From: Dehalococcoidia bacterium
Lineage (GTDB): Bacteria; Chloroflexota; Dehalococcoidia; Bin125
Assembly: GCA_022825265.1 (NCBI GenBank)
Contig: JAJDXE010000013.1
Coordinates: 62,001 to 126,000 of the forward strand
Direction: 5' to 3'
DNA length: 64,000 nucleotides
Made by a program: the position numbers and the translations under genes. The notes under the pieces were generated by a model. That model was not told where the DNA came from and ran no database searches. It worked only from the letters and a program-made list of their open reading frames with translations. Below, one piece after another: positions 43,649 to 53,070 of this stretch. Every line of letters begins with the position of its first letter. Within the stretch, counting starts at the first letter, position 1.

Positions 43649-43792
43649 ATGGCAGTCCAACTGGGTAAGCGATACCGAGACGAAGAGTCGGGCATTGAAG
43701 TGCTCTGCATCAAGCCGGGCGAGTGCGACCTCAAGGTCGACGAGCGAGAGATGGAACTGATGCAGCCGAAGGTCCTCCCCTCGGCTGACTAA
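43649..43792 (+). CDS. 47-residue paralogue of the ribbon protein lacking the metal cysteines
   Basis: From ATG 43649 the peptide starts MAVQLGKRYRDEESGIEVLC and aligns with the protein at 43421 (GKRY; a strand; a Gly-Glu turn; -LK-). The CxxC positions are Asp/Glu/Ser and the later cysteine is lost. The upstream GGGGGAGTAG supplies a ribosome-binding site. Codon use and position support a real gene; the function is unknown. Confidence 0.6.
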   Translation: MAVQLGKRYRDEESGIEVLCIKPGECDLKVDEREMELMQPKVLPSAD

Positions 43793-43862
43793 CACCCACG
43801 GCGCTTTCTTTTTTCGCGCGTGCCCAACGTTGGGTAGCAGCGCAATGAGATGACGTGAGCCG

Positions 43863-44330
43863 ATGGCCGGCGTTCGAGACCAGTTGCGCTCTGACCTGCG
43901 AGACGCGATGCGGGCCAAGGATGTCCCGCGCCGCAACACGATCAGGATGCTCGAAGCGGCAATCAAGAACGCCGAGATCGATAAACGCGGCGCTGAACTT
44001 GCCGATGCCGACGTGTTGGCCATCCTCCAACGTCAAGTAAAGCAACGACGCGAGTCGATCGAGCAATTCGAAAAGGGCGGCCGCAAAGATCTGGCAGATA
44101 ACGAGCGCGTAGAAATCAGCATCATTAAGCAATATCTGCCCACGCAGCTCTCCCGCGACGAGGTAGAGGTACGAGCCCGCGCGGTGATCGGGCAGATAGG
44201 AGCGTCGGGACCCGGCGACCGGGGCAAGGTGATGGGCATGTTGATGCGCGAGCTGCGCGGTGAGGCGGATGGATCGCTCGTCAATGCGGTCGTCGGCGAG
44301 TTGTTGGCCGAGTCCGCAGAATCTGACTAA
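43863..44330 (+). CDS. GatB/YqeY domain protein
   Basis: A protein of 155 residues, the usual YqeY length. Motifs are LRDAMRAKDVPRRNTIRMLEAAIKNAEID, RRESIEQFEKGGRKDLADNE and IIKQYLPTQLS, then DRGKVMGMLMRELRG. The family corresponds to the tRNA-interacting tail of GatB. In an organism that may make Gln-tRNA(Gln) by amidation it could touch tRNA, but its role is not established. Confidence 0.92.
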   Translation: MAGVRDQLRSDLRDAMRAKDVPRRNTIRMLEAAIKNAEIDKRGAELADADVLAILQRQVKQRRESIEQFEKGGRKDLADNERVEISIIKQYLPTQLSRDEVEVRARAVIGQIGASGPGDRGKVMGMLMRELRGEADGSLVNAVVGELLAESAESD

Positions 44331-44453
44331 CTGAGTCAGCCCCGACTAAACCAAATCCTTCTTGACGTAACGGCGAATGTATCATTGGTTCGTGGAGCCC
44401 ACGATGCCGTTTCTTGCGCCGCGTTTCGATGACCATGCTCCAATGATCCTGTG

Positions 44454-46670
44454 ATGAGCCAGCCAACCTATTTCACTCCGTGGCGTGTAGGCCTGTTCGG
44501 AGTGGCGCTGGCCATCGGCATCGTGCTCGCGTTGACTCCGTTCCGACCCGCCGAACAGTTCCCGGCCGCGGGAACCACCGCCGATCGTGACATCGTCGCC
44601 GGGCAAGAGGCGACCTTCATCAGCGCCGCGCTGACCACAGAAGCGCAGGAAGCAGCCCGCTCAGAGGTCGAAACCCAGTTTGAATTCAATCCCGATATTC
44701 GACCCGCCCAGTTAGAAGCACTGCGCCTCTACCTCGACGCCGTTGTCCTGGAACGGGAAGCGCGAAACGCGCCCGTCGTCACCGAACAGGACGCTGGCGA
44801 CGACTCGGCGGCAGAGAACGAGTCGGCAGAGCAGGCCGCCGAAACGGACGAGCAAGCGCAGTCGGCGCCAACGGCGCCCGCCCGCATCCCGGGTTCGAAA
44901 CTTGCGCTGCGCGACGAGTCGTTCCTACTCGCCGTGTCCGATCCACTGTTCGCGAGCATTCATCGCGAATCGCAACTGGTCCTGGAGAACCTCCTGCAGG
45001 AGCGGCTCTTTGCCGAAGACCTCAACGCGGTGCGCCTCAGCCTGCATGATCGGGTAGACCCCACCCTGTCACTGACGGAGACGACCTTGATCGCCTCGCT
45101 TGTGACGGCCTATCTACGTCCCACGATGATTGAGTCCACCGCCGCCACAGAGCAGGCACGCGATCGTGCCGCTCGCTCTGTAGCTGGCGTGCCCAGAACA
45201 GTCGTCGAAGGCGAGCTGATTGTTGAGCGGGGCGCGGCAGTCGATGATTTCGCCGCCGAGGCGCTCGCGAACCTCACGCCGCGAACAGCAGGCATTGAGC
45301 TCGAGTCGTTGGGGGCGATCGTCATTCTTGGGGTCAGCGCGGCCGGCGCCTTTGCCGTATTCCTGATGATCTGGAAGCCTGTCGAAGCGGCCAGCGACCG
45401 TCGGATCCTCCTGCTCGCAGTCCTGATTCTCTTCTCCGTCGCGGCCGCGCGACTCTGGTTCGAGTTGGCGCTGCCGGGAGGCGTCGACCAATCGCTCGAC
45501 CTGATGTTGCCTCTCGCGGCCGGACCGGTGCTCGTCGCGGCGCTGTTGAGCACGGGACTCGGCGTCACCACAGGTGTGCTGATCGCCGTGCTCGCTGGTA
45601 TGGCAGCGATCGTCCTGCCCGACTACGGCCTCGCCCCGTCCGGACCCCTGGCGCTGAGACCACTGGCATTCTTCCTCGCCAGTTCGCTTGGCGGCGTCTT
45701 CGCCGCGACCAGAGCCCAGGCGTTGGCTCAGTATGGCCTCGCCGGAATCGCGGCCGGTCTGACCGGATTTCTGGCAGGCGCAGCGATCTGGCTGCTCGAC
45801 CCACATCGATTGACTGATCAGCTCGGCTGGCTTGCGTTGGCTGCGCTGGTCACGGCAGCCCTGGTCGCGGTGATCACGATCGGCGCCTTTTCGCTGTTGG
45901 GCGCACTCTTCGGGATCACTACGCCGATGCGGCTGCTGGAGCTCGCGCAGTTGCAACGCCCCTTGCTGCGCCGCCTGCAGGAAGAGGCTCCGGGCACATT
46001 CCACCATTCCCTGCTGGTCGCGACTTTGTCCGAGCGCGCCGCAGCCCAGATCGGCGCAGACCCACTCTTGGTCCGGGTTGGCGCTTACTACCACGACATC
46101 GGCAAGCTCAATCGTCCAGCGATGTTCATTGAGAACCAGGATGGACCGAACCCACATGACGAGCTGAAACCAAGCGAAAGCGCGCGGCTGATCATCGAAC
46201 ACGTCACCGGAGGCGACGACCTGGCCCGACGTGACAGGTTGCCGCCGCGGATTCGCGACTTCATCCTTGAGCATCACGGCTCGCGCCGCGTCGCATTCTT
46301 CTACCGCAAAGCCGCCATGTCGGACCCTCGAGTCGATCCCCGCGACTACACGTATCCCGGACCTGCGCCGCAGTCGAGGGAGACGGCGATCGTGATGCTC
46401 GCAGACAGTTGCGAGGCGGTTGTGCGCGCCAGCGGCGAACACGAGGCCGGCCGGATTGGGATGCTGATCGACGGTGTCTTCGACGAGCGCTTGCGCGAAC
46501 GCCAGTTGGACTACTGCGACCTGACCTTGAGCGAGTTGCGTCAAATCTCGGCCAGCTTCAAGCACACGCTCGTCGGCGTTCATCACCAGCGGATCGAGTA
46601 TCCACCGGCCGCAGAGACCGAGTTGCGGGCACCGCCGCGCGAGGAGTCCCCCGCGAACCCAGCGCTGTAA
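44454..46670 (+). CDS. 7TM-HD phosphodiesterase (PgpH-like, cyclic di-AMP hydrolase family)
   Basis: About 738 residues; GTG at 44451 is a possible alternative start. Order: one N-terminal span, an extracellular region with a charged Glu/Ala-rich insert (~100-145), a 7TM block (~280-500) and a cytosolic HD domain with TFHHSLLVATLSERAA, YYHDIGKL, and ILEHHGSRRVAFFY, ending in an HDIG-type MLADSCEAVVRAS. PgpH hydrolyses c-di-AMP in Listeria. A DNA-replication or PhoH-type neighbour is not present here. Confidence 0.9.
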   Translation: MSQPTYFTPWRVGLFGVALAIGIVLALTPFRPAEQFPAAGTTADRDIVAGQEATFISAALTTEAQEAARSEVETQFEFNPDIRPAQLEALRLYLDAVVLEREARNAPVVTEQDAGDDSAAENESAEQAAETDEQAQSAPTAPARIPGSKLALRDESFLLAVSDPLFASIHRESQLVLENLLQERLFAEDLNAVRLSLHDRVDPTLSLTETTLIASLVTAYLRPTMIESTAATEQARDRAARSVAGVPRTVVEGELIVERGAAVDDFAAEALANLTPRTAGIELESLGAIVILGVSAAGAFAVFLMIWKPVEAASDRRILLLAVLILFSVAAARLWFELALPGGVDQSLDLMLPLAAGPVLVAALLSTGLGVTTGVLIAVLAGMAAIVLPDYGLAPSGPLALRPLAFFLASSLGGVFAATRAQALAQYGLAGIAAGLTGFLAGAAIWLLDPHRLTDQLGWLALAALVTAALVAVITIGAFSLLGALFGITTPMRLLELAQLQRPLLRRLQEEAPGTFHHSLLVATLSERAAAQIGADPLLVRVGAYYHDIGKLNRPAMFIENQDGPNPHDELKPSESARLIIEHVTGGDDLARRDRLPPRIRDFILEHHGSRRVAFFYRKAAMSDPRVDPRDYTYPGPAPQSRETAIVMLADSCEAVVRASGEHEAGRIGMLIDGVFDERLRERQLDYCDLTLSELRQISASFKHTLVGVHHQRIEYPPAAETELRAPPREESPANPAL

Positions 46671-46716
46671 CTCCTTCGCAACTGGCCATAACGAGTGCGA
46701 CCGATAACATCGGCTC

Positions 46717-47379
46717 ATGCGATTCGCTGTGCTCGTGTTCCCCGGAACCTGGAGCGACTGGGACTGCGTCCACGCGCTGGAGGACCTGGGCCAGACGGCG
46801 GAGCGCGTCTGGCATCTGGAGTCCTCGCTCGATGACTACGACGGCGTCATCCTGCCCGGCGGTTTTTCTTATGGCGACCACTTGCGCTGTGGCGCGATCG
46901 CCCGATTTTCTCCGGTGATGTCCGCACTTGAGCGTTTTGCCGCGACGGGTAAGCCAATCTTTGGATCCTGCAATGGGTTCCAGATTCTTTGCGAGGCGGG
47001 ATTGTTGCCAGGGGTCCTGTTGCGTAATGCGTCGCTGCAGTTTCGCTGTCAACCACAGGCGCTGACGGTCGAGCGGGCGGACACCGGCTTCACGAATGCG
47101 TGCGATCCCGGACAGATCGTGCAACTGCCTATCTCGCATGGTGAAGGCCAGTACTTCGCTGAGCAGTCGGTGCTTGATGAGCTTGAAGACGCCGATCGGG
47201 TGTTGTTCCGGTATGCAGGCGAGAATCCCAACGGCTCGCTCCGCGATATCGCCGGCATCGTGAATCCGATGGGCAATGTGCTGGGCATGATGCCCCACCC
47301 GGAGCGCGCCTCAGATGCGCTGCTCGGCGGGACCGACGGCAACTACGTCTGGCAATCGATGATCGAGCGGTGGGGCTAG
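46717..47379 (+). CDS. purQ: Phosphoribosylformylglycinamidine synthase, glutaminase subunit
   Basis: A protein of 220 residues, class I glutamine amidotransferase. The nucleophile region is PIFGSCNGFQIL, the His/Glu pair is in GMMPHPERAS near the end, and PGGFSYGDHLRCG is characteristic of PurQ. It supplies ammonia to PurL, which starts 1 bp after its stop. Confidence 0.96.
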   Translation: MRFAVLVFPGTWSDWDCVHALEDLGQTAERVWHLESSLDDYDGVILPGGFSYGDHLRCGAIARFSPVMSALERFAATGKPIFGSCNGFQILCEAGLLPGVLLRNASLQFRCQPQALTVERADTGFTNACDPGQIVQLPISHGEGQYFAEQSVLDELEDADRVLFRYAGENPNGSLRDIAGIVNPMGNVLGMMPHPERASDALLGGTDGNYVWQSMIERWG

Positions 47380-47380
47380 C

Positions 47381-49630
47381 GTGCCGAGTTTTGCGCCGCC
47401 GGCCGACGCCACACCAGCCGAGGTCACTGAAGATGTACTCGCCCAGATCGCCTTGAGTCGCGATGAATATGAGCGCGCCTGCGACATGCTCGGCCGAGCG
47501 CCCACGGACGTCGAACTGGGCATGATCGGGGCGCTCTGGAGCGAGCACTGCGGTTACAAGCACTCGCGACCGCTGTTCCATCACTTCCCGACCGAGGACG
47601 AGCGCATCTTGACCAACCTCGGCGAGGAGAACGCTGGCGCGATTGACATCGGCGACGGCTGGGTTGCGGTGATGAAGATCGAGTCCCATAACCATCCTTC
47701 GGCGATTGAGCCTTATGAAGGCGCAGCGACCGGCGTGGGCGGGATTGTGCGCGACATCTTCGCGATGGGCGCGCAACCGATCGCGCTGCTCGACTCGCTG
47801 CGTTTCGGACCACTCGAAGACCGCCGCAACCGCCGGCTGTGCGTCGGCGTCGTTGCCGGGATCGGCGGCTACGGCAACTGCCTCGGCATCCCGACCATTG
47901 GCGGCGAGCTGGTGGTTGGAGAGTCCTACAGCGGCAACCCGCTGGTGAACGCCATGTGCCTGGGCATTGCGCCCCGCGGTTCGCTGATATCGGCGACCGC
48001 CGGACCGCCGGGTACGCAACTGATGATCGTCGGCGCCGACACCGGCCGAGATGGTCTTCACGGCGCGACATTCGCTTCGGTCGAATTGGATGAGTCCTCT
48101 GCCGAGCGGCGACCCGCGGTGCAGGTCGGCAATCCATTCCTCGAGAAGTCTCTGATGGACGCTTGCGTCGGGCTGGTGCGGGAGCATCGCGATTGGCTGG
48201 AAGGTCTGCAGGACTGCGGAGCGGCGGGCATCACCTCGTCGACGGTCGAGATGGCCGAGCGCGCCAACTCCGGAATCCGGATTCAGACGCAGAGCGTGCC
48301 TCGACGCGAGTCGGGCATGACGCCGTACGAGGTCATGCTCTCGGAGTCGCAAGAACGCATGATTGCGGCCGTCAAGCCTGACCACGTTGCCGACGTCCAA
48401 GCCTGGTTCGAGCACTGGGACCTGCACGCCGAGGTGATCGGCGAGGTGACGAACGACGGCATCGCACGCGTCTTCGATGGCGAGGCTGAAGTCGCGGCCG
48501 CGCCCGTGTCGGTGATGACCAGCCCTCCGGCTTACACGCCCAGGGCCGAGCGCGACTCGGGCGCCAGGGTCCGAGCAGATTGGGATCCCGGCTCCCTCGC
48601 CGACCTGGTGCCGTCCGACGCCAACGACGTCCTCTTGAAGCTGCTCGCTTCTCCCAACATCGCCTCGAAGCGCTGCGTCTACCGGCAGTATGACCACATG
48701 GTTGGGACGAACACTGTGGTTACGCCCGGTTCGGACGCGGCGGTGTTGCGGATACGTGGTCTCAGGCAGGGACTTGCTCTGTGCACGGACGGGCCTGGGC
48801 GTGCGGTTGAGCTTGACCCGTATGCAGGCGCTGCTCGGGCTGTGGCCGAGGCGGCACGCAATGTTGCTTGCACGGGCGCGCGGCCGGTGGCTGTGACCGA
48901 CTGCCTTAACTTCGCTAATCCAGAGCGGGCGCCGATCTACTACCAGCTCAGCGAATCGATCCGCGGCATGGCTGATGCCTGCCGCGCCTTCGGCACGCCG
49001 GTCGTTTCGGGCAATGCCAGCCTCTATAACGAGTCGGAGGATGGGCCGGTGACTCCGACGCCGGTGGTTGGGATGCTTGGCATCATCTCGGATGTGACGC
49101 AGGCGGTGCGGTTGGCGTTCCGGGACGAGGGAGATGAGGTCTGGTTGCTTGGTGGCGGGCTGGCGCAGGACGCCTCGACGCTGGGCGGGAGCGAGTTCCT
49201 GTCAGTGCTGCATGGCAGGTCGGCCGGGCCGGTTGCGATTGACCTGGAGGCTGAGGCAGCGCTGATCGACGTGCTCGTGGATGCTGCCGAGGCTGGGCTG
49301 CTGAAGTCGGCGCACGATTGCTCGGACGGCGGACTGGCGGTGGCCCTGGCGGAGTCGGCGATTGCCGGCGACGTTGGATTTGCGGTTGAGGCCGAGCTGG
49401 CTGGCCGTCTGGATGCTTCGCTGTTTGGCGAGGCCGGCGCGCGGGCGGTGGTGAGCGTTGCTGCCGACTTGTCGCCAGAGCTCCGGCGGATCGCAGATGC
49501 ACGAGGTCTGGCCGCGACGAAGATCGGCGTGGTGGGCGGTGATCGCCTCAGGATCGGGGCGATTGACCTGACGCTTTCTGCCGCCTCCTTAGTGTGGAAC
49601 TCCGCGCTTCCCGATTTGCTCGATCGCTAG
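47381..49630 (+). CDS. purL: Phosphoribosylformylglycinamidine synthase, large subunit
   Basis: A protein of 749 residues from GTG 47381, the small-type PurL that works with PurQ and PurS. Motifs are GALWSEHCGYKHSRP, KIESHNHPSAIEPYEGAATGVGG, VGVVAGIGGYGNCLG and LKSAHDCSDGGLAVAL. No purS is seen in the window. The stop overlaps the convergent CoA-transferase gene by four bases. Confidence 0.96.
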   Translation: MPSFAPPADATPAEVTEDVLAQIALSRDEYERACDMLGRAPTDVELGMIGALWSEHCGYKHSRPLFHHFPTEDERILTNLGEENAGAIDIGDGWVAVMKIESHNHPSAIEPYEGAATGVGGIVRDIFAMGAQPIALLDSLRFGPLEDRRNRRLCVGVVAGIGGYGNCLGIPTIGGELVVGESYSGNPLVNAMCLGIAPRGSLISATAGPPGTQLMIVGADTGRDGLHGATFASVELDESSAERRPAVQVGNPFLEKSLMDACVGLVREHRDWLEGLQDCGAAGITSSTVEMAERANSGIRIQTQSVPRRESGMTPYEVMLSESQERMIAAVKPDHVADVQAWFEHWDLHAEVIGEVTNDGIARVFDGEAEVAAAPVSVMTSPPAYTPRAERDSGARVRADWDPGSLADLVPSDANDVLLKLLASPNIASKRCVYRQYDHMVGTNTVVTPGSDAAVLRIRGLRQGLALCTDGPGRAVELDPYAGAARAVAEAARNVACTGARPVAVTDCLNFANPERAPIYYQLSESIRGMADACRAFGTPVVSGNASLYNESEDGPVTPTPVVGMLGIISDVTQAVRLAFRDEGDEVWLLGGGLAQDASTLGGSEFLSVLHGRSAGPVAIDLEAEAALIDVLVDAAEAGLLKSAHDCSDGGLAVALAESAIAGDVGFAVEAELAGRLDASLFGEAGARAVVSVAADLSPELRRIADARGLAATKIGVVGGDRLRIGAIDLTLSAASLVWNSALPDLLDR

Positions 49631-50850
49631 TCTCCTGCGGCCGCCGAGCCTTGACTCCGGAGGGCGGTGACTCCGCTGTCGTGGAGGCGCTCGATGTCGG
49701 GCCAGTCGTAGCCGAGGTTGAGCAGTTCGAGCTCGGTGTCCTGGCCCAGCTCGGGGGCTGAGGACTGCACCTGGGTCCTGGTTTCACTGAAGCTGACCGG
49801 GATGCCGACGACCTTGTGTTCCTCGAAGTGCGGATGCGGCGGCTGTTGCAGATAGCCGTTGAGCCAGAAGTGGTTGTCGTTGGCGACCTCTTCGTAGTCG
49901 TAGACCGGACCGCAGGGGATCCTGGCGGCGATCAGGCGGGAGAGCCATTCCTCGCGGGTTCGCTGCTGGAAGGTTTGCTCGAGCTCGGAGCGGAGCCATT
50001 CCTCGTTGTCGCGGCGCTGGAAGGGATCGGTGGAGCGTTCGTCGTTGAGCAGGTCCGGGCGGTCGAGGGCCTCGCAGAGCGGCGGCCAGCTCTTGGGGTC
50101 AAGCAGGCCCATGGTGAACCACTTGCCGTCGCCGGCCTGGTACCAGCTGAAAGTGGCCGAGAACGAGCGTCCGGGCTTGAGGATTGGCTGGAAGCCGCTG
50201 TGCAGGAAGGCCTGCAGCGAGAGCGCCTGGAGGGTCAGCATCGCGCCCAGCTGCGAGACGTCGATTTTCTGGCCGACGCCGTGCTGCGAGCGGGCAAAGA
50301 GGGCGGTGACGATGCCGTAGGCGAAGAGCAACGAGCCGGTCTGGTCGGCGAGGCCCCACGGAGCGGTGATCGGGCGCTCGCCGGGTCCGCCGCCGAGCGC
50401 GATCATCGCGCCGGACATGCCCTGCGCGACGACATCGAAGGAGCCACGGGTCGCCCATTCACCCTCGGGGCCGAAGCCGGAGTTGGTGGCGTAGATCAGC
50501 TGCGGATTGACCTGCTTGAGGTCGTCGTAGCCGAGCCCGATCGAGTCGAGGTAGCCGGGACGGAAGTTCTCGGCGAGGACGTCGGCGTCCTGGATCAGCC
50601 TGTGCACGACCTCGATCGCGCCTTCGGCGCGGAGGTCGAGGGTCATTGAGCGCTTGCCCCGGTTGAGCGCCTCGAAGTAGGAGCAGAAGCCGTCGGCGCC
50701 GACGCCAAGCTGGCGGCCGGGGTCGCCGTTGCCGGGCATTTCGACCTTGAGCACGTCGGCGCCCATGTCGGCGAGCATCGCGGTCGCATGGGGGCCGTTC
50801 TGGTAGCGGGTGAAGTCGACGACGCGGATTCCTTCGAGTGGGGCGGGCAT
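49627..50850 (-). CDS. Class III (CaiB/BaiF) CoA transferase
   Basis: A protein of 407 residues. Motifs are LEGIRVVDFTRYQNGPHATAMLADMGADVLKVE, ENFRPGYLDSIGLGYDDL, GSFDVVAQGMSG with the catalytic Asp, and a GVGQKIDVSQLGAMLTLQ stretch. Members move CoA between carboxylic acids in catabolism. The convergent end overlaps purL. It is one of three CoA-transferase subunits in the window. Confidence 0.93.
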   Translation of the reverse strand: MPAPLEGIRVVDFTRYQNGPHATAMLADMGADVLKVEMPGNGDPGRQLGVGADGFCSYFEALNRGKRSMTLDLRAEGAIEVVHRLIQDADVLAENFRPGYLDSIGLGYDDLKQVNPQLIYATNSGFGPEGEWATRGSFDVVAQGMSGAMIALGGGPGERPITAPWGLADQTGSLLFAYGIVTALFARSQHGVGQKIDVSQLGAMLTLQALSLQAFLHSGFQPILKPGRSFSATFSWYQAGDGKWFTMGLLDPKSWPPLCEALDRPDLLNDERSTDPFQRRDNEEWLRSELEQTFQQRTREEWLSRLIAARIPCGPVYDYEEVANDNHFWLNGYLQQPPHPHFEEHKVVGIPVSFSETRTQVQSSAPELGQDTELELLNLGYDWPDIERLHDSGVTALRSQGSAAAGD

Positions 50851-51065
50851 GATCAGCTCCTTCGGGCGCGGATGCCAGATATGAGCAAGATATCTGATGC
50901 ACGGGGAGGGGCAGGGTGAGGTGGTCCGGGTCGGATTTGGCGTCCGGCATCGGGTAGGGGGCGCTGAGGATTGCGCGGTAAAGATTGTGCTGGCGGTCGG
51001 TTGGAAAAAACTTGCGACCGTCGTGCAGCAGCTGAATCAGGGCCAGCTGCTGCTTGAAATCGTGA
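50851..51065 (-). other. Gap holding a possible short open frame, minus strand
   Basis: No protein of note is certain. A minus-strand ATG at 51085 (preceded by GGAAGG) opens a frame starting MKQNLRNHDFKQQLALIQLL and HDGRKFFPTDRQ, which looks protein-like for about 50 residues. It then continues out of frame through the CoA-transferase start with no stop. It could be a small gene damaged by frameshift. Confidence 0.3.
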
Positions 51066-51416
51066 TTACGGAGGTTCTGCTTCATCCGTTCCGCCTTCCT
51101 CTTCGTCGTCCGTGCCCGCGGTGAGGTAATCGCCGAGTTCTTCGTCGGTCACCTTGTGGGTGCCGTTTCTGATCGCCTCCATCCGTTCGTGGAGGGTCTG
51201 GCCCTTTTCCTTGATGTGATCGACAGCGTTGTTGATGCCATTCTTGGCGTCGTCGTAGAGGCCGATCATTCGGGCCAGGGCCTTGGTGGCCTGGATCTGG
51301 ACGTAGGCCGGTCCGTTGGTGGCGTGGAACTGGAGATGTTCTCGGATGGCTTTCTTGTTGTAGTCCAACGGCGGGTTGGTGTTCTGGATTGCGTTGGCTG
51401 CGTTGAGTGCGGACAT
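51066..51416 (-). CDS. Small helical protein of unknown function
   Basis: A protein of 116 residues from ATG (minus strand, 51416) with GGAG upstream. It is mostly helical (REHLQFHATNGPAYVQIQATK, LARMIGLYDDAKNGINNAV) with an acidic C-terminus (DDEEEGGTDEAE). No family recognised. The central helix has a vague resemblance to small terminase-type proteins, not strong enough to call. Confidence 0.5.
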   Translation of the reverse strand: MSALNAANAIQNTNPPLDYNKKAIREHLQFHATNGPAYVQIQATKALARMIGLYDDAKNGINNAVDHIKEKGQTLHERMEAIRNGTHKVTDEELGDYLTAGTDDEEEGGTDEAEPP

Positions 51417-51547
51417 GGGTTCTCCTGTCTGATTGCTGAGAGGGGATCAATGGTAGGCACATTCGTTCGGGATGTGTAGCGGGGTTGTGTGTCGGAAGTT
51501 GCGGAGTCTGAGGTGGGATGGTATGTGTGATGGTGCGTGGGATGTTT

Positions 51548-51588
51548 CCACCTCCGCCTTCGGCACCTCCCCCACAGAGGGGGAGGAC
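51548..51588 (-). repeat. REP-like palindromic element (copy D, reverse orientation)
   Basis: Read on the minus strand it gives a CTCCCCCTCTGTGGGGGAG hairpin followed by GTGCCGAAGGCGGAGG, matching copies A-C with a few changes. It lies in the divergent gap between 51066-51416 and the CoA-transferase A gene. Confidence 0.75.
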
Positions 51589-51643
51589 AGGATCGGGGGA
51601 CGAGATGTCAGAGGTGAGGGGGTTTCGGCGGTAGGATCGGCGC

Positions 51644-52336
51644 ATGGATGTGTTGGTGTTTGAGTCGGCTGATTCGGCTGTGGCGGACGTTGTTGATGGG
51701 TCGGTGGTCTTGGTTGGTGGGTTTGTTTCGGCGGGGACTCCTTCCAATCTGATCCTGGCGTTGAAGCGGGGCGGGCAGACGGGGTTGACGGCGGTGGCCA
51801 ACAACATTGGGCTGGGCGATCTGTTGGACGAGCTGTGCGAGGAGCGGCAACTGGCGAAGGTGATTGCGACGTTTGCGATCCGGGCGTCGGGGACTCGATC
51901 GTCGCGATTTGAGGCTCAATATCGGGCTGGCGAAGTGGAGCTGGAGCTGGCGCCACAGGGGACTCTGATCGAGCGTCTGCGGGCCGGCGGCGCTGGACTC
52001 GGTGGGGTGCTGACGAAGACCGGGTTGGGCACGATGATGGCCGAAGGCAAGCAGGTCCTGGAGCTGGACGGCGAGGACTGGTTGCTGGAGCGTCCACTGC
52101 GCGGGGATGTGGCGCTGCTGAAGGCGTGGCGCGGCGACCGGCAAGGCAACCTGCAGTATCGGTTGGCCGGGTTGAACTTCAATCCGGTGATGGCGACGGC
52201 GGCCGATCTCGTGATTGCAGAAGTGGAGGAGATCGTGGAGGCCGGCGAGATTCCGCCTGAATTGGTCGGCACGCCGGGGATCTACGTGCATCGGCTCGTC
52301 CAGTGCGACCCGGTCCCGGTGCGCTGGGACGGCTGA
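51644..52336 (+). CDS. 3-oxoacid CoA-transferase, subunit A-like
   Basis: A protein of 230 residues. The SCOT-alpha pattern is VDGSVVLVGGFVSAGTPSNLI, then KVIATFAIRASG, LELAPQGTLIERLRAGGAGLGGVLT and YVHRLVQ near the end. It forms a heterodimer or tetramer with the B subunit that follows 5 bp later. Confidence 0.9.
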   Translation: MDVLVFESADSAVADVVDGSVVLVGGFVSAGTPSNLILALKRGGQTGLTAVANNIGLGDLLDELCEERQLAKVIATFAIRASGTRSSRFEAQYRAGEVELELAPQGTLIERLRAGGAGLGGVLTKTGLGTMMAEGKQVLELDGEDWLLERPLRGDVALLKAWRGDRQGNLQYRLAGLNFNPVMATAADLVIAEVEEIVEAGEIPPELVGTPGIYVHRLVQCDPVPVRWDG

Positions 52337-52341
52337 ACATC

Positions 52342-53013
52342 GTGACCGCGCAACCACCGACCGGGCTGAGCCGAGAACTGATTGCGCTGCGGGCGGCGCG
52401 TGAGCTAGAGCGGGGGTCGGTGGTCAATCTTGGGATTGGTCTGCCGACGCTGGTCGCCGGGTTTGTGAAGCCTGCCGACGACATCCTGTTCCAGGCAGAG
52501 AACGGGATTCTCGGCTATTCCGGCATCTCCGACTCGGAGTTTGATTCCGACCTGATCAACGCGGGCGGGCAACCGGTCGATCTCGTTCCAGGGGCGAGTT
52601 TCTTCGACACGGCCGACTCGTTCACGATGATTCGGGGTGGACACATTGACGCGGCGATCCTGGGTGGGCTGCAGGTGTCGGCTCGCGGCGACCTGGCCAA
52701 CTGGTTCGTCCCTGCACGCGGAGGCGGCAGCGTCGGCGGGGCGATGGACCTGGCGGTTGGGGCGCGCAAGCTGATCATCGCGATGGCCCACGTCACTCGC
52801 GATGGTGAACCGCGGATTGTCGAGGAGTGTGATTATCCCCTGACTGCCGAGCGCTGCGTGGATGTGATCATCACTGATCTGGCGGTGATCGACGTGAGGG
52901 ATGGCGGGCTGTCACTGAGGGAGACCGCTCCGGGGATTTCGCCGGAGGAAGTCGCTGAGTGGACCGGCGCCGGGCTGTTGATTCCTGATGACGTGGCGGA
53001 GATGTCACTCTGA
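52342..53013 (+). CDS. 3-oxoacid CoA-transferase, subunit B-like
   Basis: A protein of 223 residues from GTG 52342, where homology begins. The catalytic glutamate is in FQAENGILGY. Other motifs are VNLGIGLPTLVAGFV, GGSVGGAMDLAVGARKLIIAM and HVTRDGEPRIVEECDYPLT. It moves CoA from a donor to an acid substrate via a Glu-CoA thioester. Confidence 0.92.
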   Translation: MTAQPPTGLSRELIALRAARELERGSVVNLGIGLPTLVAGFVKPADDILFQAENGILGYSGISDSEFDSDLINAGGQPVDLVPGASFFDTADSFTMIRGGHIDAAILGGLQVSARGDLANWFVPARGGGSVGGAMDLAVGARKLIIAMAHVTRDGEPRIVEECDYPLTAERCVDVIITDLAVIDVRDGGLSLRETAPGISPEEVAEWTGAGLLIPDDVAEMSL

Positions 53014-53070
53014 GCTGACGCAGTCGTGCGCTATCCTGAGCTGGTAGCGCTGCAATACAGGGAGCGGGCC

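Noticed and set aside
44340..44450. Sigma-70 promoter with TTGACG near 44364 upstream of the HD phosphodiesterase
   Set aside because: The best -10 candidate (TATCAT) is only about 12 bp away, too short for a normal spacer.
51066..51416. Small terminase subunit call
   Set aside because: Only a short helix resembles such proteins, and there are no phage genes nearby.
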